Positions 60,009 to 64,000 of a DNA stretch of 64,000 nt are shown here, piece after piece (the first letter of the stretch is position 1; each line of letters opens with the position of its first letter). The stretch is taken from contig NZ_CP019985.1 of NCBI RefSeq assembly GCF_002250115.1, positions 3,968,001-4,032,000 on the forward strand. Reading direction: 5' to 3'. The notes under the pieces were generated by a model. That model was not told the origin of the DNA. It was given only the letters and a program-made list of their open reading frames with translations, and searched no databases. This stretch comes from Shouchella clausii (GTDB taxonomy: Bacteria > Bacillota > Bacilli > Bacillales > Bacillaceae_D). Made by a program: the position numbers and the translations under genes.

Positions 60009-60617
60009 TTATTTTGCTGCTTCGTAACGTTTGCTAACCTCGTCCCAATTGACGACGTTCCAGAAAGCTGCAATGTAGTCTGGGCGACGGTTTTGGTAGT
60101 TCAAGTAGTAAGCGTGCTCCCAGACGTCAAGTCCGAGGATAGGCGTTTTCCCTTCAGACAATGGTGTATCTTGGTTAGGCGTGCTTGTAATTTCTAAATT
60201 GCCGTTATTGACAACTAGCCAAGCCCATCCTGAACCAAAGCGTCCTTTTGCTGCGTCTGCAAATTTGTTTTTGAATTCTTCAACGCTGCCGAAAGTTGAT
60301 TTAATGTCTTCTGCAAGAGCGCCAGTCGGCTCACCGCCGCCATTTGGACTTAAAATTTGCCAGAAGAATGTGTGGTTTGCATGGCCTCCGCCATTGTTGC
60401 GGACCGCTGTGCGGATGTTTTCTGGAACAGCATCCAAGTTTGCAACCAAATCTTCAATGCTCTTCTCTGCAAGTGCTGCATGTCCTTCCAATGCAGCATT
60501 TAAGTTTGTTACATACGTATTGTGGTGTTTTCCGTGGTGAATGTTCATTGTCGCCTCATCAATATGCGGTTCAAGTGCATTTGCCGCGTAAGGCAATTCT
60601 GGTAGTTTGTAAGCCAT
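60009..60617 (-). CDS. sodA: Superoxide dismutase (Mn/Fe)
   Basis: The 202-residue enzyme removes superoxide. It starts [20 protein letters not shown] and has metal His in [34 protein letters not shown] and [19 protein letters not shown] (Asp and His ligands). The GGGEPTGAL insert and WAWLV fit the manganese type. The start ATG at 60617 follows AAGGAGG with 8-base spacing; upstream in-frame codons are untranslated leader. Confidence 0.94.
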   Translation of the reverse strand: MAYKLPELPYAANALEPHIDEATMNIHHGKHHNTYVTNLNAALEGHAALAEKSIEDLVANLDAVPENIRTAVRNNGGGHANHTFFWQILSPNGGGEPTGALAEDIKSTFGSVEEFKNKFADAAKGRFGSGWAWLVVNNGNLEITSTPNQDTPLSEGKTPILGLDVWEHAYYLNYQNRRPDYIAAFWNVVNWDEVSKRYEAAK

Positions 60618-60753
60618 GTTTAATTCCTCCTTAGTTTCAAATAGTCTTCGATTCTCAATTAGATTACCATTAAAGACAGCGCTCCGCAAAGAAAATGCTC
60701 GCGCTTTCTCATTTATTTTTTATTCCCTATTCCCTTGTCATTAAACATAAAAA

Positions 60754-60775
60754 AACGCCTTTTTATTTAGGCGTT
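60754..60775 (-). terminator. Terminator of the tRNA operon
   Basis: AACGCC and GGCGTT pair around a 10-base loop, followed by seven T on the minus strand. It lies a few bases after tRNA-Ser. Confidence 0.85.
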
Positions 60776-60787
60776 TTTTTTTAAAAA

Positions 60788-60877
60788 CGGAGGAAGAGGG
60801 ATTCGAACCCCCGCGCGGTGTGACCCGCCTGTCGGTTTTCAAGACCGATCCCTTCAGCCAGACTTGGGTATTCCTCC
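60788..60877 (-). tRNA. tRNA-Ser (UGA)
   Basis: This 90-nt class II tRNA has a long variable arm (CAGGCGGGTCACACCGCG part). The acceptor is GGAGGAA with TTCCTCC, the anticodon loop CTTGAAA (TGA), and the T loop GTTCGAATC. CCA is not encoded. It is the last tRNA of the five-gene run. Confidence 0.92.
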
Positions 60878-60881
60878 AAAG

Positions 60882-60955
60882 TGGACCCTGTAGGACTCGA
60901 ACCTACGACCAATCGGTTATGAGCCGACTGCTCTAACCAACTGAGCTAAGGGTCC
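60882..60955 (-). tRNA. tRNA with CAU anticodon, probably tRNA-Ile2
   Basis: Acceptor GGACCCT with AGGGTCC, anticodon loop CTCATAA (CAT) and T arm GGTTCGAGTCC. Elongator Met is already present at 61079. The CTCATAA loop is typical of the isoleucine tRNA whose C34 is modified to lysidine. CCA not encoded. An identity of Met cannot be excluded by eye. Confidence 0.8.
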
Positions 60956-60972
60956 GCAAATATGTTTTAATA

Positions 60973-61049
60973 TGGGGCGGCTGATGGGAATCGAACCCAC
61001 GAATGCCGGAACCACAATCCGGTGCGTTAACCACTTCGCCACAACCGCC
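60973..61049 (-). tRNA. tRNA-His (GUG)
   Basis: The anticodon loop contains TTGTGGT (GTG). The acceptor stem has 8 base pairs because of the extra 5' G of tRNA-His (GGCGGTTG with CAGCCGCC). CCA is encoded. Confidence 0.92.
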
Positions 61050-61078
61050 ATAAAAGCTTGATTCGTTATGTATAGATA

Positions 61079-61155
61079 TGGTAGCGGCGGAGGGGATCGA
61101 ACCCCCGACCTCACGGGTATGAACCGTACGCTCTAGCCAGCTGAGCTACACCGCC
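61079..61155 (-). tRNA. tRNA-Met (CAU), elongator
   Basis: Acceptor GGCGGTG with CGCCGCT, D arm TAGCTCAGCTGGCTAGAGC, anticodon loop TTCATAC (CAT), encoded ACCA end. The first base pair is G-U, so it is not the initiator type with an unpaired first base and three G-C pairs. Confidence 0.9.
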
Positions 61156-61157
61156 AA

Positions 61158-61232
61158 TGGCTCCACAGGCAGGATTCGAACCTGCGACCGATCGGTTAAC
61201 AGCCGATAGCTCTACCACTGAGCTACTGTGGA
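61158..61232 (-). tRNA. tRNA-Asn (GUU)
   Basis: Acceptor TCCACAG with CTGTGGA, anticodon loop CTGTTAA (GTT), T loop GGTTCGAATCC, discriminator G and encoded CCA. It is the first gene of the tRNA run Asn-Met-His-Ile2-Ser. Confidence 0.92.
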
Positions 61233-61303
61233 TCGTCCTCCATACTCCTCATTCGGACAAAAATTATATTACCACGTTTTTCTCTTTGATGCAACGATTA
61301 TTT

Positions 61304-61337
61304 AAGAAAAAACGGCCGGCTTTTACTTCCGGCCGTT
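61304..61337 (-). terminator. Terminator after the Na/Pi cotransporter gene
   Basis: AACGGCCGG and CCGGCCGTT pair around a 9-base loop, followed on the minus strand by TTTTTTC. It lies 8 bases past the stop. Confidence 0.88.
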
Positions 61338-61344
61338 AAATAGG

Positions 61345-62967
61345 CTAATCGCCAATTACCGATTGGGCAATGTTGACCGAATGGTCGCCAATTCGTTCTA
61401 GGTTGCTAATAATGTCGACAAAAACAATCCCCGCCGAACCAGAACATTTGCCCTCATTTATCCGTTTAATATGTTGTTTTCTTAGCTTTCTTTCCATGCT
61501 ATCAATTAAATCTTCATGTTTTAAAACGTCATGTGCTTTATCAAGATCATCCCGTTCAAGGGAATCCATTGCTTCTTCTAATGTCGAATACGTTAATTTG
61601 AACATCTCGTTTAAGTCATTTAAGGCAATATCGCTCATTTTCACTTTATTCGCTTTTTGATAATCTTTCAATTCAACAATGTTTTCCATATGGTCGCCAA
61701 TCCGTTCGATATCCCTGACGACATTTAATAGCGTTGAATGGAGATTGGAATCAGCAGGCGACAAGGAACGTGCCGACACTTTAACCAAATAGTCGGTGAT
61801 CTCGCGGTCTAAATTGTTAATTGCTTGTTCATACTGAAGTGCCAACTCGGCGTCCTTCTTTTCGCCTGTTTCCATATAGCGAATCGCTTGCTCTAATCCC
61901 TTTTTCGAGTAATCGGCCATATGGAGAATTTCTTGTTTGGCTTGTCCTAAAGCAATTGCTGGCGAGTTTCCGATAAAGATCGGATCTAAATGTTTTGGTT
62001 TGTAATCTAAAGCAAGTTCATCTCCAGGAACAAGCTTCGTAACGATATAGGCCAGTACAGCGATACACGGAAATTGAATGATTACATTTGCGACGTTATA
62101 GACACCGTGGGCTGCAGCAATTTGCATGGAAGGGCCTAAATTGAATTGTCCACCTAAGAATGCAATAAAGTTTACGAAAAGTGGAAATGCAATCATTACT
62201 AGCACCGCGCCAATCGTATTAAACACAACGTGTGTTAGTGCGGCTCTCCGTGCCCCTACTGTGGCGCCAATCGCGACCAATACAGCCGTAAGGGTAGTAC
62301 CGATGTTATCGCCAATTAATACCGGTAGCGCCGCTTGCAATTCCATTGCTCCTTGCTCATACAATTGTTGGACCAACCCGATTGCCGCTGAAGAGCTTTG
62401 CAGAGCAACAGCCAGGATAATTCCAACAACAATTCCTAAAAACGGGTTTTCTCCCATCCTAACGGTGAAATCAACAAACGGTTCCCAATTGCTAAGTGGC
62501 CGCAAGCTACTGCCCATTAGATCGAGACCATAAAAGAGCCCACCAAACCCAAATACGACTTGGCCAATATAATTGACTTTTTTCTTTTTGAAAAAGAAAA
62601 TTAAAAATGCCCCTACTGCCATAATCGGCAAGCTATATTCTTTCAAATTAAGTCCAATAATAAATGCTGTTGTTGTTGTCCCAATATTTGCGCCCATTAT
62701 AACAGCAATCGCTTGCCTAAGCCGCATAAAGCCCGCATTCACAAGACCGATCGTCAACACCGTTGTCGCTGTACTACTTTGTAGCAAAACCGTTACGACA
62801 ATCCCTGAAATAAGACCCATAAAAGGATTCGTTGTGTATTTGTCTAGCAAATCCCGCAATCGGTCCCCTGCTGTCTTTTGGAGGCCGTCTCCCATATATT
62901 TGACGGAAAATAGAAAGATTCCTATCCCTCCAAGAAACGTAAACAGCAACGTTTGAAACTCTCCCAC
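61345..62967 (-). CDS. Na/Pi cotransporter family protein with PhoU-like domain
   Basis: The 540-residue protein has two repeated NptA units, each with the QSS motif: IVVTVLLQSSTATTVLTIGLVNAG and ILAVALQSSSAAIGLVQQL. A cytoplasmic PhoU-like helical domain follows (about 340-540; EILHMADYSKKGLEQA, VVRDIERIGDHMENIVEL, SNLERIGDHSVNIAQ). It imports phosphate with sodium, in keeping with sodium-based energetics in alkaliphiles. The start GTG at 62967 is 9 bases from AAGGG; ATG 62976 is adjacent to it. Confidence 0.87.
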   Translation of the reverse strand: MGEFQTLLFTFLGGIGIFLFSVKYMGDGLQKTAGDRLRDLLDKYTTNPFMGLISGIVVTVLLQSSTATTVLTIGLVNAGFMRLRQAIAVIMGANIGTTTTAFIIGLNLKEYSLPIMAVGAFLIFFFKKKKVNYIGQVVFGFGGLFYGLDLMGSSLRPLSNWEPFVDFTVRMGENPFLGIVVGIILAVALQSSSAAIGLVQQLYEQGAMELQAALPVLIGDNIGTTLTAVLVAIGATVGARRAALTHVVFNTIGAVLVMIAFPLFVNFIAFLGGQFNLGPSMQIAAAHGVYNVANVIIQFPCIAVLAYIVTKLVPGDELALDYKPKHLDPIFIGNSPAIALGQAKQEILHMADYSKKGLEQAIRYMETGEKKDAELALQYEQAINNLDREITDYLVKVSARSLSPADSNLHSTLLNVVRDIERIGDHMENIVELKDYQKANKVKMSDIALNDLNEMFKLTYSTLEEAMDSLERDDLDKAHDVLKHEDLIDSMERKLRKQHIKRINEGKCSGSAGIVFVDIISNLERIGDHSVNIAQSVIGD

Positions 62968-63367
62968 GCATCTCATCCCTTCATCCAACTCATTTTTGGG
63001 CGTCTTTCGACAAACCTCAACATCATGGTCCGTGTCTATTATTAAACAATTATTGAGTATTTGTAAATGATATTTACCGTTTCTTAATGTTTTCTTTACA
63101 AAACAAAAAAATGAGTGGCTATAGGCAGCTAACTTGTCGTTATAATATGTGATTTGTCTAGTCTTATACAAAAAGACAGCCAATAAATGAACCGCTGCTT
63201 GGCCACATGGTCAGCGCTGATGTTTCATTTATCGACTTTAAAGGATACAGTTTGTGTTTTGCATTGATAAAAAACAGGAAAAAGAGTGAGTTCAGTAAAC
63301 TGGCCCTTCATTTACAGTTTACAGGTCTCACTCCCTTTTGATCAACCGTGTTCAGTCGGGTATGCCT
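62968..63367. other. Intergenic region upstream of the phosphate cotransporter
   Basis: No gene is seen here. It carries the leader of the cotransporter gene and the terminator of the luciferase-like gene at 63284-63333. In-frame upstream codons of the cotransporter lack a ribosome-binding site. Confidence 0.5.
63284..63333 (-). terminator. Terminator after the luciferase-like gene
   Basis: GAGTGAG plus CTGTAAACTG pair with CAGTTTACTG plus CTCACTC (two-base bulges). The minus strand continues TTTTTCC. Confidence 0.8.
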
Positions 63368-64000
63368 TTATTGCGACGTTTCCCACCGGAAGACTTCCTC
63401 CCTTACGCGGGGCGCCGTTTCTTTTCCGAAAAGCTCAATTGCCTTCATGACATCTTCATGTGGCATTGAACCGACTGGCACATGGAGCATAAATCTTGTG
63501 ATCCCTACATATTTACGCAGGTGAATAATTTTTTCAGCCACCGTCTCAGGATCTCCAACATAAAGAGCGCCCTCAAAGCTCCGTGCAGCATCAAAGCTTG
63601 AGCGGGTGTATACTCCCCAGCCTCTCTCCCGGGCAAGCGTATTCATCGCCTGCTGGGTAGAAGGGAAGAATGTGTCTGCCGCAGTTTCCACATCTTCGGC
63701 AATAAATCCATGTGAATGAGAGGCGACTTGGAGTTTTAATGGGTCATGTCCTCCATGCTCAGCTGCTTTATAATAAAGTTCCACTAGAGGAGCAAAGTGG
63801 AGTGGATTTCCACCGATGATCGCGAGGACAAGCGGAAGACCGAGGAGCCCTGCCCGAATAACAGATTCCTGGTTGCCTCCGCTCCCAATCCATATAGGCA
63901 GCGGGTTTTGTACAGGCCGTGGATACACACCTAAATTTTGAATAGCCGGGCGATGCTTGCCGCTCCACGTTACTCTTTCTGACTTTTGTAGATGCATAAG
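63368..64000 (-). CDS. LLM-class flavin-dependent oxidoreductase, C-terminal part (truncated by window end)
   Basis: The visible 210 residues are the C-terminal half of a luciferase-like monooxygenase. The segments LPIWIGSGGNQESVIRAGLLG, VASHSHGFIAEDVETAADTFF and YVGDPETVAEKIIHLRKYVG are family landmarks for FMN-dependent TIM-barrel enzymes. The frame continues beyond base 64000, so the N-terminus is not in the window. Substrate unknown. Confidence 0.82.
   Translation of the reverse strand, partial: LMHLQKSERVTWSGKHRPAIQNLGVYPRPVQNPLPIWIGSGGNQESVIRAGLLGLPLVLAIIGGNPLHFAPLVELYYKAAEHGGHDPLKLQVASHSHGFIAEDVETAADTFFPSTQQAMNTLARERGWGVYTRSSFDAARSFEGALYVGDPETVAEKIIHLRKYVGITRFMLHVPVGSMPHEDVMKAIELFGKETAPRVREEVFRWETSQ

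Noticed and set aside
1-64000. CRISPR array or prophage
   Set aside because: No set of regularly spaced direct repeats and no run of phage structural, integrase or lysis genes was seen.

Overview
The window looks like chromosome from an alkaliphilic, endospore-forming Bacillaceae, most like Shouchella (formerly Bacillus) clausii. Evidence: blocks of genes keep the B. subtilis yqg order (sodA, yqgE, pbpA, yqzC/yqzD-like, rpmG, yqgN, gluP, yqgQ, glcK), the yqj order (yqjA, yqjC, yqjE) and the yjcF-yjcG-yjcH order. Spore-related genes (YjcZ, SpoVAF-like), Firmicute-type control elements (T-box, TPP riboswitch, cre, TnrA box), a NaChBac-family channel and an NhaC antiporter fit the same picture. 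The species name is an inference. No prophage, CRISPR array or rRNA was seen.

Layout. 1-5.1 kb: start of a YesM-type sensor kinase, a sugar-binding lipoprotein with a cre site, a RuBisCO-like protein, a UPF0316 membrane protein and a glucose-type EIIA. 5.3-10.1 kb: YjcZ, a GbsR-like regulator, a coupled VanZ/alkyltransferase-like pair, an acetyl esterase and asparagine synthetase. 10.4-16.3 kb: promoter and proline T-box driving proB-proA-proC, a voltage-gated channel and aspartokinase. 16.4-25.3 kb: tnrA with its own operator, a two-gene exported deacetylase/subtilase operon, CBS, SRPBCC and YaaR proteins, a cell-wall deacetylase, yqjE, yqjC and the 32-residue Prli42. 25.3-34.1 kb: two mobile insertions, L,D-transpeptidase, yqjA, an orphan kinase, a purine permease, msrA-msrB and fumC. 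34.1-42.4 kb: small regulators, yjcH-yjcG-yjcF, and a TPP-riboswitch thiamine operon thiE-thiS-thiG-thiO-thiD followed by two unusual membrane genes. 42.4-53.9 kb: aspA, glcK-yqgQ, YueI, SpoVAF-like, GluP rhomboid, NhaC, thiF, a DUF92 protein, yqgN and rpmG. 53.9-64 kb: an unknown protein, yqzC/yqzD-like genes, pbpA behind a probable structured RNA, yqgE, sodA, five tRNAs, an Na/Pi cotransporter and the C-terminal part of a luciferase-like oxidoreductase.

Most notable observations: (1) an IS1182-family element and a 154-bp MITE have matching ends, and each sits at the foot of a terminator hairpin that is present in full on both sides, so the small element is probably moved by the same transposase group; (2) the thiamine operon ends in an in-frame fusion of a DUF1385 membrane domain to an MTH1187-type thiamine-binding domain; (3) a consensus promoter and a terminator bracket a roughly 210-nt transcript just upstream of pbpA; (4) the RuBisCO-like protein has Gln where the carbamylated Lys should be; (5) the sodium-channel homologue has Asp in its selectivity filter; (6) a subtilase carries a Cache-like N-terminal region.
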